This document shows positions 12,725-22,069 of a stretch of DNA of 49,279 bases, piece by piece. The DNA is from Parasitella parasitica (lineage: Eukaryota; Mucoromycota; Mucoromycetes; Mucorales; Mucoraceae): assembly GCA_025201805.1 (NCBI GenBank), contig MU619335.1, positions 64,975 through 114,253 on the forward strand, written 5' to 3'. The notes beneath the pieces were generated by a model. That model was not told the DNA's origin and did no database searches. It saw nothing but the letters and a program-made list of their open reading frames with translations. Both the position numbers and the translations under genes were made by a program. Numbering within the stretch: position 1 is the first letter of the stretch; every line of letters begins with the position of its first letter.

Positions 12725-13135
12725 AAGACTGGCATTCCGAGTTCCTGGAGAAGACTGATAAAGTCTTGATACGTGCCTGCCTTCCTACCATTGGTATTGA
12801 CCCTGTCATGTATGTCCCTGCCAGTAGACCATGCCGTAGCCGACTTGTTCGGTACCGCATGGGCTGGTTACCTGGTAAACCTCGACCTTGTGTCTGCAAC
12901 ACGGATCACACCTCTCGCCGTCATCTTGACGAATGCCCCTCTCTCCCGCCTCTCTTGATTTCGTCCTTGCCAACACCACCAGATTCTTTTCATGGTACAA
13001 TTATTGACCATGCATTGAATCTCTTAACTTTTTCGTCACCCAATGCTTGCAATAATGATCAAAAGATCGAATGCAATATAGCATTTGCTTTATTAATTCT
13101 TTATTTCATATTAATAAACAACCTAAATTTTCGCC
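12725..13135 (+). mobile_element. 5'-truncated LINE 3' fragment nested in the Tc1 copy
   Basis: The sequence between the two 13-bp duplications encodes, in one frame, FLEKTDKVLIRACLPTIG, then SRLVRYRMGWLPGKPRPCVC, then TDHTSRRHLDECPSL and DHALNLL. This resembles the C-terminal cysteine/histidine segment found after the reverse transcriptase in non-LTR elements of this fungal group. Only the last ~100 codons and a ~120 bp AT-rich 3' end are present, with no obvious poly-A. 5' truncation plus a target duplication fits target-primed reverse transcription. Confidence 0.75.
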
Positions 13136-13148
13136 TGATTATTTTGTC
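13136..13148 (+). repeat. Target-site duplication, right copy (13 bp)
   Basis: Second copy of the sequence at 12712-12724. The transposase frame resumes here as DYFVCHNARLKAAGIDIHPQ. Confidence 0.9.
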
Positions 13149-13933
13149 TGTCATAATGCAAGATTGAAGGCAGCTGGAATTGACATACATCCTCAAACGC
13201 TATCAATATATGCTGACAGACACGGCTTTGGGTCATATTCCTCAGCATCTGTACCAATGCTGAAACCCAAGCAAATCGAAAAAAAGACTTGCTTGGGCTA
13301 AAGAAAAGGTTAATTGGACAGCTGCACAATGGCAGAATGTCATTTGGTCTGATGAATCTAAATTCAACGTTAATGGCAGCGATGGAAGGGTCCGAGTATT
13401 TCGAAAAAAAAGGAGAAAGGTTCTCTCCAAACCATGTTCGAAAGACTGTGAAGTTTGGGAACGGTTCAGTGATGATTTGGGCTTGTTTCTGGGCTGACGG
13501 TTTGGGTCCTATTGTAACTATGAAAGGGAGTATCAATCAAGACGCTTATGTCAACTGTTTGTCCAACCACTTCCTTCCATGGTTGCAGGACTTGAGTGTT
13601 GAACATTCCAAGGAATTTATATTGCAAGAAGACGGTGCCTCTTGCCATACTGGGAAGTATACAACCTGGTATAAGCAGAGACATCAGGTCCAAGGGTTCA
13701 ACTTCTGGCCACCTCAAAGTCCAGACCTCAAGCCCATTGAACATGTCTGGGCTTACCTTGAAAAGCGGATAGAGAGTCGTAGATACCAATTGAAGCATAT
13801 AGATCAGCTGAAGACTTGTATTCGCAACGAATGGTATGCAATACCTCAATCATTTTTAGAGACTTTAGTCAGCAGTATAGGCTCTCGATGCAAGGCTGTT
13901 ATTGAGGCTAATGGTGGCAATACCAGATACTAA

Positions 13934-14504
13934 TTTTGCTATATTATAAAAATAAACATGTTCAACTTTTTATACTTCAAATCTTATACAACATAGTTCT
14001 GATATTCCACTAATAAGCTTATTCATCAAAAAGCCGTTTTCAAAATTTGCATAAAATTTCTGACACCAAAAATTGACTTGTCTTCAGTGATATGTGTATT
14101 TCTCTTCCTTCTGTGCACACTAGAACAAACGCATAAATAATATATATAAAGCAACGTAGGAATTTCTCAAGCAAACGACTGGTTTTTCAGAGTAGAAGTA
14201 CGAGTAGCGCACATACTGTGAGGGCATTTCTTGCAACTTTTTAGCCTTGTGCTAAATCTAAACTTTACATTGCTGGAAGCACAATATACTTTTTCTCTTT
14301 TTTTTTTTTTTGTTTTTTTGAGACGGAGAAGATGATAACCGATATCAAAATTGTGTCATTGACCCTCAATGATGTATGTTGCCTGTTACTAGTCTTATCG
14401 TATCCAATTCCCGAATCTGCTAAAAAAGAATCAGAGAAGGAAATGTAATTTATAGTTTATTGAACAGGATGATGATATACAGGAATTAATAATACAATAC
14501 AGAT
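13934..14504. other. Intergenic, right flank of the Tc1 remnant
   Basis: AT-rich with T-runs near 14300. The stretch around 14050-14095 could be the right terminal repeat of the transposon, but no matching left arm was identified. No gene seen. Confidence 0.45.
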
Positions 14505-15464
14505 TTAGACACAAGTGTAGCCACCATCAACAAACAACTCGATACCTGTAACATAAGTGCTGGCATCACTAGCTAAAAATACTACAGCGCCCCTGAGCTC
14601 TTTAGGCTCGCCTACACGACCCATGGGAGTAAAATGGTTCCATTGCTTTTCCCACTCAGGGTTGTTTTTGAGAGTAATGTCCAATAATTCGGTTCTAATG
14701 TAACCAGGGCAGATGGCATTGACACGAATGCCTTTTTGAGCCCATTCGGCAGCTAAAGCCTTGGTCATTAATGTAGTAGCGCCCTTGGATGTATTGTACT
14801 AGGAGTAAACTTTAATAACGCGTGTTGCTCGGTGCATTGGCATTTTATACATGTACTTACGGCACATTGGGGTTGAGGACGGTTGGCCACATGGCCAGAA
14901 ATGGAAGATGTAATGATGACACTACCCTTGCCCTTCTCGAGCATGTACTTGGAAGCAGCCTGAATACCGTAAAATACGCCATTGACGTTGATATCCATGG
15001 TCTTTTTCCAGTCATTCAAATCGTATTCCTACAGGACATGTGAGCATATGTCGAGTCCTATGCCAGCACACGTTCTTACCTCAGATTTACCACCAATGCT
15101 GATGCCAGCATTGGCAACAAAGACATCGATGGCGCCAAAGTCTTTGTAGATTTGATCAACCGCCTCTTTGACAGCATCAGGGTCGATGATATCAGCCTTA
15201 TAAGCTTTACAGGTAACGTTATAGTCCTTGGCGATCTGGGCAGCTGTATCGTGGGTCTTGTCGCTGGAGACAAACATGATGGCAACATTGGCACCAGATT
15301 CAGCAAGGGCTTTGCTCATTTCCAAGCCGATGCCTCTAACAGCGTTTCTGTAAATAATGGTGTTCCTGTGCTCCACATTTAAAAACTTACCTTCCGCCGC
15401 CAGTGACAATAGCAACCTTGTCTTTAAGTGAGAATTCAGGGATAGTAGGAAGTGGAGCAGACAT
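14505..15464 (-). CDS. Short-chain dehydrogenase/reductase (mannitol dehydrogenase / sorbose reductase type)
   Basis: Classical SDR oxidoreductase, probably NADP(H)-dependent and acting on sugars or polyols. The start at 15464 gives MSAPLPTIPEFSLKDKVAIV, then the glycine motif TGGGR-NAVRGIG (spanning an intron), NAGIS, the catalytic segment SSISGH...YNTSKGA with Tyr and Lys, and IRVNAICPGYIRTEL. It ends at GIELFVDGGYTCV. Four exons are visible, with introns near 15342-15388, 15029-15078 and 14801-14860. The length of about 260 residues is normal. The similarity pattern fits fungal NADP-dependent mannitol dehydrogenase and Sou1-like reductases; the exact substrate cannot be read from the sequence. 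Confidence 0.9.
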
Positions 15465-15880
15465 TTTCAAATAATTTAATCGAAAAAGAAAAAATCTAGT
15501 GTGGTGTTTGACATGTTTGGCTCCTTTTATAGACGTTGAGAAAAGAAAAACCAAAGGTTTCACTTGTTAGTGAGGTTCTCAAATTTGGCATTACTAGATA
15601 TGGTCAAATCTCCTCATGTTTAGACTGTATTCTCCGTGGATATATGTCATTTTTTGGCGCTAATTTTCCGGTTGTACAATAGATTCTACAGCCTACCATT
15701 CATGTTTTATCTCAAAGAAATTAAAGTTAAGAAACTAATGTGAGAGACTAAAGATACTTTGCTTTAGGTTATAAAAGAGCAATTTATTTAAAATTACAAC
15801 GGGTTACCAACTATAAAATAAGTTGAGTTTTACCAAAACGCAAATCAAGTATTGTTGGTAAGTATAATTTTATGGTTTTT

Positions 15881-15918
<38 letters not shown>

Positions 15919-16326
15919 GAGATAGAGATATGAAAAAAAGTATGTGTTAGTGTATCAGTATGTTTTCGTGCTATGATTGATCAATAATTGCTTTGTTTTC
16001 TTTGATTGATTGCTAGGTGTAAAGTAGACATGGACTGAATCCCCTTCTCTTAGGTGATCACTAGTTATAAAGATGGATTAACTCGAGATAATGCAAATGT
16101 GTTGCCAAAATTAACCGCGAACTCTTTCTAGGGAATACAGGCTCTTAAAAATTTGACGAAGTTGCTTTGATTCTAGCAAAAAGCTTATCAGACTGAAGGT
16201 CCCCATCTTGTGTCCTAAAATGCATTTTTTATACCTGTACAATTGAACCATGCAAGTGGATTTTCCAGCGAAATCAAAGTAGCTAAATTAATCACCAGTG
16301 ATTTGGGTGAAAAGATGGATGTCACT
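15465..16326. other. Intergenic, contains GA microsatellite
   Basis: Promoter side of the SDR gene, then low-complexity DNA with a (GA)n tract at about 15889-15915. No coding region supported. Confidence 0.55.
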
Positions 16327-16672
16327 TTAAATATAGACGTCGATCCTCAGGTTTTTGTTCTGCTGTTGTTGCAAAGTAGCTGCAGTGACCTTTGACTTTT
16401 TGAATTCAATGAAGCATATTTCTACATCATCTTTGTCTGCCTCAAAGTCGCACGTAACGAGGGTGCCAATTCGTCTTCCATAAGAAGTTTCGATTTTGTT
16501 AATAATTTGCATTCTTTGGGTTGATACAGATACCGTTTCACCTTCTGTCAGAACCACACGCGTATCATCCAAAAGAGGCCGTAAAGCACTGATAAATGCA
16601 TGCAAATGAGATGGTTCAGAAAGATTTGGTTCTCTCTTGCACCGTTTCCTGTTGTTGAGGCTGAAAAGAGGA
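16327..16672 (-). pseudogene. Fragment of an unknown gene with a PD-(D/E)XK-like pattern
   Basis: A 92-codon ORF can be extended upstream to a splice acceptor near 16673 (frame SLNNRKRCKREPNLSEPSH). It contains a glycine-arginine step (YGRRIGTLV), a strand ending in IEFKK and a Q-rich helix followed by KNLRI. The order acidic/strand/E-x-K/helix recalls restriction-like nuclease folds and resembles repeated orphan families of Mucorales, from memory only. No convincing first exon was found upstream and the C-terminus ends abruptly, so I read it as a fragment. Confidence 0.35.
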
Positions 16673-17171
16673 CCTGAAGTATTGTATTAGTCAATAAAAA
16701 AAATCGAAAACCTTCCAAATTCAGAAGGTGAATGAGCGAGTGCTGTTAATAATCGAGTGAAAGATAACTGAATGCTTCCCTGCATTTGAGACAGTAAAAT
16801 TAAGTCCTGACTTGCTACGAAATCTCGTTATTATTAGAGCCCTGAAGTTAGAAATCATGTATAAACCTTCACATTTTCGATTTATTCTATTAAAAAACAA
16901 TACATATCAACCACTATTTTGCTTGTTAATAATGTATCATCTATGTCATTCGCTTTTAATGGTCGCAAAAGACGCCTTATTGTTATTAATGATGAAGAAG
17001 AACAAATGTCAAATCAGTCGTCAGTCTTGCGGACAAATCACCACTTAAGCAGCTAATTCACTTTCATGATGCATGCACTCAACAAAGGTAAAAATTGGTT
17101 GCAAACACGACATCCCATGCAAAACTAGCAAGTTTTCTTTTCTTAGCTTCATTGTATGCCTGCCGCCAAAC

Positions 17172-17486
17172 ATGAAGTTCAAAAAAAGACAGTTAGAATG
17201 TTATGTTGCAGGCTCAACTATCATCAATCCTCCAGCTTCGTTTCTAAAGCCATCCAGTGGGCTTCGAAGCAAAGTCCAGACATCCAAAGAGAAAGCAGAT
17301 TACTGGAGTGCCAATGATTTCAAGACAATGAGCCGCGATCAAGTCTCAGCATTTGCAATTAGACTTGCTGGCCTTGGTTGCCTTTTGTTTGGAGTAACTT
17401 TCCCCTGCTTCGACCCAAACTCCACCACAGCGGAGCGCACACAATTCAACAATTTAGCCCTATCTTTTTTGAAGGCAAGTATATAA
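17172..17486 (+). CDS. Hypothetical protein, probably a gene fragment
   Basis: The ORF from the ATG at 17172 starts MKFKKRQLECYVAGSTIINP and continues through KADYWSANDFKTMSRDQVSA to FNNLALSFLKAS. It then reaches a stop just after a possible donor (GTATAT at about 17476). The composition is protein-like rather than random, and the sentence-like blocks resemble an orphan repeated family. No downstream exon could be joined. It faces away from the fragment at 16327-16672. Confidence 0.35.
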   Translation: MKFKKRQLECYVAGSTIINPPASFLKPSSGLRSKVQTSKEKADYWSANDFKTMSRDQVSAFAIRLAGLGCLLFGVTFPCFDPNSTTAERTQFNNLALSFLKASI

Positions 17487-17489
17487 ACA

Positions 17490-18234
17490 ATAGAGAGGTG
17501 GAGAAAAGCTAGTACACTCAAATATAACAGTTTGGAATAAGACAGGAAAAGGGATATGACGTCGGAGAGTGGAGAAAGTAGATAAAAGTAATAAGACCAT
17601 CAAGAACAGTAACCAACTGTGTAAGTCATCACTGCTTCGTCTATAAAAAAAAAAAGAAAAAAAATAAGTTAAACATATCGTTATACACTGCTTCCTCCAC
17701 CTCGCATGAGAACCCAAGTCAATGATGTTCATCCGAAGACTACTACTGCAATGGTTGGTATCATGATGTTCATCCAAAGGACTACTACTACAAGCAACTT
17801 GTTTGCTGAGGTGGTTAGGAAGCCAAAAGTATGTCAAGAAAATAAAGAAAAAGAATAAAGACTTACCAAAAATAGTAGCATTATAGAATTCTTCGAGGCA
17901 CTCATTGCTTTTGCCTATAATAGAAAAAGAGAGAAACCGAGTCAAAAAGTATGGTAATAAACCTGCAATAAATAGCATCAAGACAAGGTGTGATTGGGGT
18001 GGTAGTTCAAGCCAGACTTGGATCTGATGCCGTGGGAATGGGGATGTAGGAGTGGTTGGGGATGAAGTTGGCGTAGTGGGAAGGGTTTTCTTTCACCCAA
18101 TCTTCAAAGGCAGAATTATTATCAAATATTTCTTCTACAATAGACAGATGAGGTACCCAAGGTCATCAGATGTAGAGGCCATGATAATCTCTTATATTAA
18201 AATGATAGAAATCTTTTTATATTAAAATGATAGG
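17490..18234. other. Accessory intergenic DNA with short direct repeats
   Basis: Contains a ~30-bp imperfect direct repeat (17722-17750 and 17764-17793) and a 16-bp direct repeat TATATTAAAATGATAG at 18193-18208 and again about 26 bp later, immediately left of the helicase remnant. On the minus strand, 18182 down to about 18003 holds a short possible coding stretch (MASTSDDLG, then a frame reading ENPSHYANFIPNHSYIPIPT) ending in a stop. Too little is present to call a gene. Confidence 0.4.
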
Positions 18235-19015
18235 CCACCTCATTACAAAATTTTTTGCTGATTTCTTGCTTGCTATTGGCAATGGCTCCTTCCCTATTCA
18301 GCCCAACACAGCTGACTTGATTCGTATTTCGTAATAAAAGATGCTTCTGCCTGGCAATGATATTTCTGTCCTTTGCCAACATGTATATGTCTACAACAAC
18401 TTTGCGCAGGCCATCCTGACACCGACCAATGCTTTTGTTTCTAAATTAAATGACTTCATGCTTGAGAAGTTTCCCGGTAAATTCACTGAATTCCTGAGTA
18501 CTGACACGGCGTTGAGTGAAGACGATGCTTTAGAGCTGCCATCAGAATTCATGAATTCTCTCAACTGTGGTAGTCTTCCACCTCACCAGCTCAAGTTAAA
18601 AATTGGCTCGCCAATCATGATGCTCAAAAACATCGATCCTACTCATGGTGTTTATAATGGTACAAGGCTTATTTGTCGAGCATTCACAAGGAACACTATC
18701 CAGGCTGAAGTTGCAACTGGACCTTATCAACGCAATGTTGTGCTCATACCCAGAGTTACCTTAAACTCGATAGTTGAGCAAGTCGGCGTAGACTTCAAGC
18801 GTTGTCAGTTCCCTGTCAGACCAGCTTTTGCCATGACGATAAATAAATCGCAAGGTCAAACTCTGGACTTTGTAGGGCTGTATCTTCCTGTCTCAATTTT
18901 CTCGCATGGCCAATTATATGTCGCTCTATCTCGAGTTAAAAGGCCAGATGACATCTCAATCATCATCAACCCCAAGCCAAGAAGGAGTATATACATCAAA
19001 CGTTGTCTGTACTGA
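18235..19015 (+). pseudogene. Helitron-type Pif1 helicase, C-terminal remnant
   Basis: The reading frame begins abruptly after the short direct repeat (ITKFFADFLLAIGNG), is broken by two consecutive TAA codons at 18332-18337, then runs open for 225 codons. Recognisable Pif1/Helitron helicase blocks are ILTPTNAFVSKLNDFML, LKLKIGSPIMMLKNIDPTHG, YNGTRLICRAF, FPVRPAFAMTINKSQGQTL and HGQLYVALSRVKRP. It ends IIINPKPRRSIYIKRCLY. The Walker A/B half, the Rep endonuclease and the N-terminus are absent. Two hairpin-capable segments follow at 19158-19239. Confidence 0.8.
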
Positions 19016-19846
19016 GATTTTTCAAAATTAATCAACTTCGAGGATTTAAACAAAAAATACCAAATAATCATAATATATCGTATCTTTATACAATACATAA
19101 ATGCTATTTCCACTCAGTATGTTTTATTTCGTTTGATTTAGCATTGTATTATGTGGGACAGCCCGCTGCAGGCGCGAGCTGTGCACCCCCTCAATTAGAA
19201 CGAAGGTCGATTTTTTTCACCGTAGTTCGGAGGGGGGTGTAAAATAGCTCGTAGTAATAATATATGTTGTTATTCTAATACATTTTCTTGTGAAATAATA
19301 AAGAGTTGGAGTATTTTTACACATTAGCTCACTCTTCCACATTTGATATTCTGTCATTTATGAATGCTTTGTAATATCTTGTTTGAGGGTTTCAAAAGAG
19401 TACTTTTTAAATTAACTATTCACGTTATTTGTTTTATGATACAATGCGTAATTTAAGTCGTCTCAATAAAATGGTAAGTATACCGTATGGGACCGATTTG
19501 CTGTTCGTAGATTCGCCATTCTTGCTTGAATCAAGTGCAATCATTGATAGTAACTATAGGCATTGTTACTAATGTTTATAGCTGCTCCAAACCCCCAAAT
19601 TCCTATACATAAATGCTAGTCAGGAACAACCTCGTTAATCACGAAGGATCCGTATAAGTAAGTAAACAAAGCAGCTGTTGCTATAGTTCGAAACATCCCA
19701 TTTAATCAGTGCTTTTGAAGTGCTTCCAACTATGTTTAAATGGTCACATTTGGAAGTTTGAGCCCATGCCTGTGCAGTTATAAAACCCCTTCGCTCCCAG
19801 CAAAAAAGATCTTTTATATCCTTTCAATAAACCTTCAACATAAAAT
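19016..19846. other. Intergenic between helicase remnant and prohibitin
   Basis: Holds two potential hairpins. One has ACAGC at 19158-19162 facing GCTGT at 19178-19182. The other has CACCCCCTC at 19184-19192 facing GAGGGGGGTG at 19230-19239, with inner CGAA/TTCG pairing. The rest is AT-rich and includes the prohibitin promoter. Confidence 0.55.
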
Positions 19847-20869
19847 ATGGCTCAATTACTTGGAACACTTGCTAAATGGGCAATCCCTGTCGGCCTTGCC
19901 TTTGGTGGTGCTCAATCCGCCATGTATGATGGTAATGTATCTTTCATTAACTTGCCCCCGAGACAACAAAATATTTTAACAATGTATTATAGTCCAGGGT
20001 GGATACAGAGCTGTCATTTTTGATCGTATCCAAGGTGTCAAGCCCTCCTCTATCGGCGAAGGCACCCACTTTTTAGTCCCTTGGCTTCAGCGCGCTGTCT
20101 TATTTGATGTTCGCACAAAGCCTCGCAACATTTCCACCACCACTGGCTCCAAGGATATGCAAATGGTGTCTTTGACTTTGCGTGTTTTGCACCGCCCCGA
20201 GATCAAAAACTTACCCTTGATCTATCAAAACTTGGGTTTGGATTACGACGAAAGAGTTTTGCCTTCTATTGGTAACGAAGTTTTGAAGGCTGTTGTTGCT
20301 CAATTCGATGCGTCCGAACTTATTACTCAACGTGAGGTTGTCTCTGCCAAGATCCGTGAAGAATTGTACAAACGTGCTAGAGACTTTAACTTGGCTTTAG
20401 AAGACGTTTCTATTGTAAGTGGTTTATATATGCATAGGACCGTTTACTGATTCGCATCCTAGACACACATGACTTTTGGTAAGGAGTTCACCAATGCTGT
20501 TGAACAAAAGCAAATTGCACAACAAGAAGCCGAGCGTGCCAAGTTTGTTGTCGAGCGTGCTGAACAGGAGAAACAAGCTTCTATTATCCGTGCTGAAGGT
20601 GATTCAGAGGCTGCCGAGATGATCTCTACAGCACTGGACAAGGCTGGTGAAGGGTAAGTGGACAAAATATTGTCATTTGCCTTGTTACTAAAACGCTTGT
20701 CTTGTTTTATATACATATATACATATAAATATATAGTTTCATTGCTTTCCGTAGAATCGAAGCCAGCAAAGACATTGCACAAACTCTTTCCCGAACTGAA
20801 AACGTTACTTATTTACCCAGCAGTGCTCAGGGTGGTAGCAATATGTTGCTTGGTGTCAATGCCCAGTAG
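19847..20869 (+). CDS. PHB1: Prohibitin 1
   Basis: Inner-mitochondrial-membrane scaffold that assembles with PHB2 into ring complexes. The start at 19847 gives [20 protein letters not shown], an N-terminal membrane anchor. This is followed by [40 protein letters not shown], the PHB-domain core ([36 protein letters not shown]) and the coiled coil [20 protein letters not shown]. The C-terminal exon ends in NMLLGVNAQ. Four exons, with introns near 19931-19991, 20415-20460 and 20655-20750. The [14 protein letters not shown] signature points to the PHB1 rather than the PHB2 paralogue. Length is normal. Confidence 0.95.
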
Positions 20870-21374
20870 TTTAGTGGAGTCGAATTGGAATCTGTAATTA
20901 CACGTAAAAAAGAATATTCTCTTCCTCCACAAGTCTTGAAACAGCAAAAATAAACTATTGATATATAAATTTTGAAGGATCATTATGGGCTCAAACATAG
21001 AATCGAATAGAAAGAGGGATGTTTGTAGAGAAATGTTTTACTGACATGTCTAATGGCTGTTGGCAATCAGATGGGATAAAATGGGTGTAGCTGATCGTCG
21101 CTCGCCTGCATCCAACATTTGGGAATGACTGCGGCTTCATCGGTGTGGTTGCTCTGAATGCGAAGCCAAGAGGCCAAGAAATGGTTGCGTAATGACCAAG
21201 CACATTGTGTTCTCTATTGCTTTTATTCCTTGCAGCCGCGAATTTTGTTTCTGTCATCAGGTGAATAGATTTTCCTTCAGGGCGAATTTTACTTTCCGGA
21301 AAGAGTGTAACATCAATAATCAAAAGAAAAATGGACGGCGCGAGAGCAGCTGCGTCTGCGTCTTTTTGACGAGA
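20870..21374. other. Intergenic: PHB1 3' end and PIG-X-like 5' region
   Basis: No separate gene supported. The downstream reading frame is open upstream of its likely ATG back to 21192, but that segment has no protein-like conservation I recognise. Confidence 0.45.
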
Positions 21375-22040
21375 ATGGTTCACGTTCATTCAAGACTAAT
21401 ACAGCCGAACAGCCTTCACCCTAAAATAGCGACATTAGTTGACTTGAAGGACACCATCAGCAATGAAGGGTTGTGCCAATTGGATATTATCTATGTGCTG
21501 CCGCCAAGCGTATTCGTTGACCCATATCAACTAAAGGACTTGCAAGAAACCATCGGCAAAGCGACTCTGTTTGGTGAACATGACCTGGAGCTGCCTCTGG
21601 AGAAGATCAAAGAGACGCGAGGAAGCATTGTGTTCTTGCGACAGACTCGTATCCAGCCCAAATGGCAGCTGGAATTGCCTCTGCATCTTCGGTACCAACA
21701 GCCTTCTATCCACACTGACCATCAGACTATTCATATTGAATCGCCTTACGCAGGTTGGACATGCGGAAATGAAAGTCAGTCATGGCCACCACTTTCAGAT
21801 GAATACAGCCTATTGCCATCTATTCAAGCAAACAGCGCATCATTTATCAAGTTATCAGGCGAGCCAGCCACACTCAATTTAACTGTGCCCATCGGCAAAG
21901 TACAGGATGCATCCGTAGTGACATTTGGTACTTTTGGTGCAGTTGTTCTCTGCGCATGCTGGATCATTTATTCTGTTGGTTTATCAATTAAAAAAAGAAG
22001 ACGAACAGAGGCAAAAGGGAAAAGGAGGAAATCAGAGTAA
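21375..22040 (+). CDS. PIG-X/Pbn1-like GPI mannosyltransferase I subunit
   Basis: ER membrane protein expected to partner PIG-M/Gpi14 in adding the first mannose to the GPI anchor. Family landmarks are a Cys-containing strand CQLDIIYVLPPSVFVDPYQL, a FGEHDLELPLEK segment, LELPLHLRYQQPS, and one membrane helix near the end (VVTFGTFGAVVLCACWIIYS) followed by a basic cytosolic tail. I chose the ATG at 21375 (MVHVHSRLIQ) because similarity-like sequence begins there. An in-frame ATG at 21192 would add 61 residues without recognisable features. There are no introns. The stop lies 29 bp from the convergent VPS27 stop. Confidence 0.82.
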   Translation: MVHVHSRLIQPNSLHPKIATLVDLKDTISNEGLCQLDIIYVLPPSVFVDPYQLKDLQETIGKATLFGEHDLELPLEKIKETRGSIVFLRQTRIQPKWQLELPLHLRYQQPSIHTDHQTIHIESPYAGWTCGNESQSWPPLSDEYSLLPSIQANSASFIKLSGEPATLNLTVPIGKVQDASVVTFGTFGAVVLCACWIIYSVGLSIKKRRRTEAKGKRRKSE

Positions 22041-22069
22041 AACCAATGATATAAAATTATGTGTTCTGT

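Larger units (their letters stand above)
12459..13933 (+). pseudogene. Tc1/mariner-type transposase, disrupted
   Basis: Decayed DDE transposase. The N-terminal helix-turn-helix region reads LDDYICGLIIGRYQAKQK, then CLPKSTVTDCVNRHNKTGSG and a basic RSRRPLKLSERDQRT segment. The catalytic domain shows WSDESKFNVNGSDG (first Asp), ILQEDGASCHTGKY (second Asp) and SPDLKPIEHVW (Glu), with 35 residues between the second Asp and the Glu by my count. It ends ANGGNTRY. Three lesions make it non-functional: a 411-bp LINE-derived insertion at 12725-13135, a frameshift in the A-run near 13279-13286, and another in the A-run near 13404-13412. No ATG is present in the N-terminal frame. Terminal inverted repeats were not resolved. 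Confidence 0.88.

Noticed and set aside
12766-13167. 133-codon ORF read as a stand-alone gene
   Set aside because: It begins with TTG and lies almost wholly inside the LINE insert and its flank; it is a transposon fragment.
11815-14100. Terminal inverted repeats of the Tc1 copy
   Set aside because: I compared the right flank (13934-14160) with the left flank (12000-12460); only weak similarity near 12343 was seen, not enough to call.
17460-17981. 173-codon minus-strand ORF
   Set aside because: Phe/Ser-rich composition from T-runs, no domain, and it spans a direct repeat; likely chance. A small multi-exon gene here could not be assembled.
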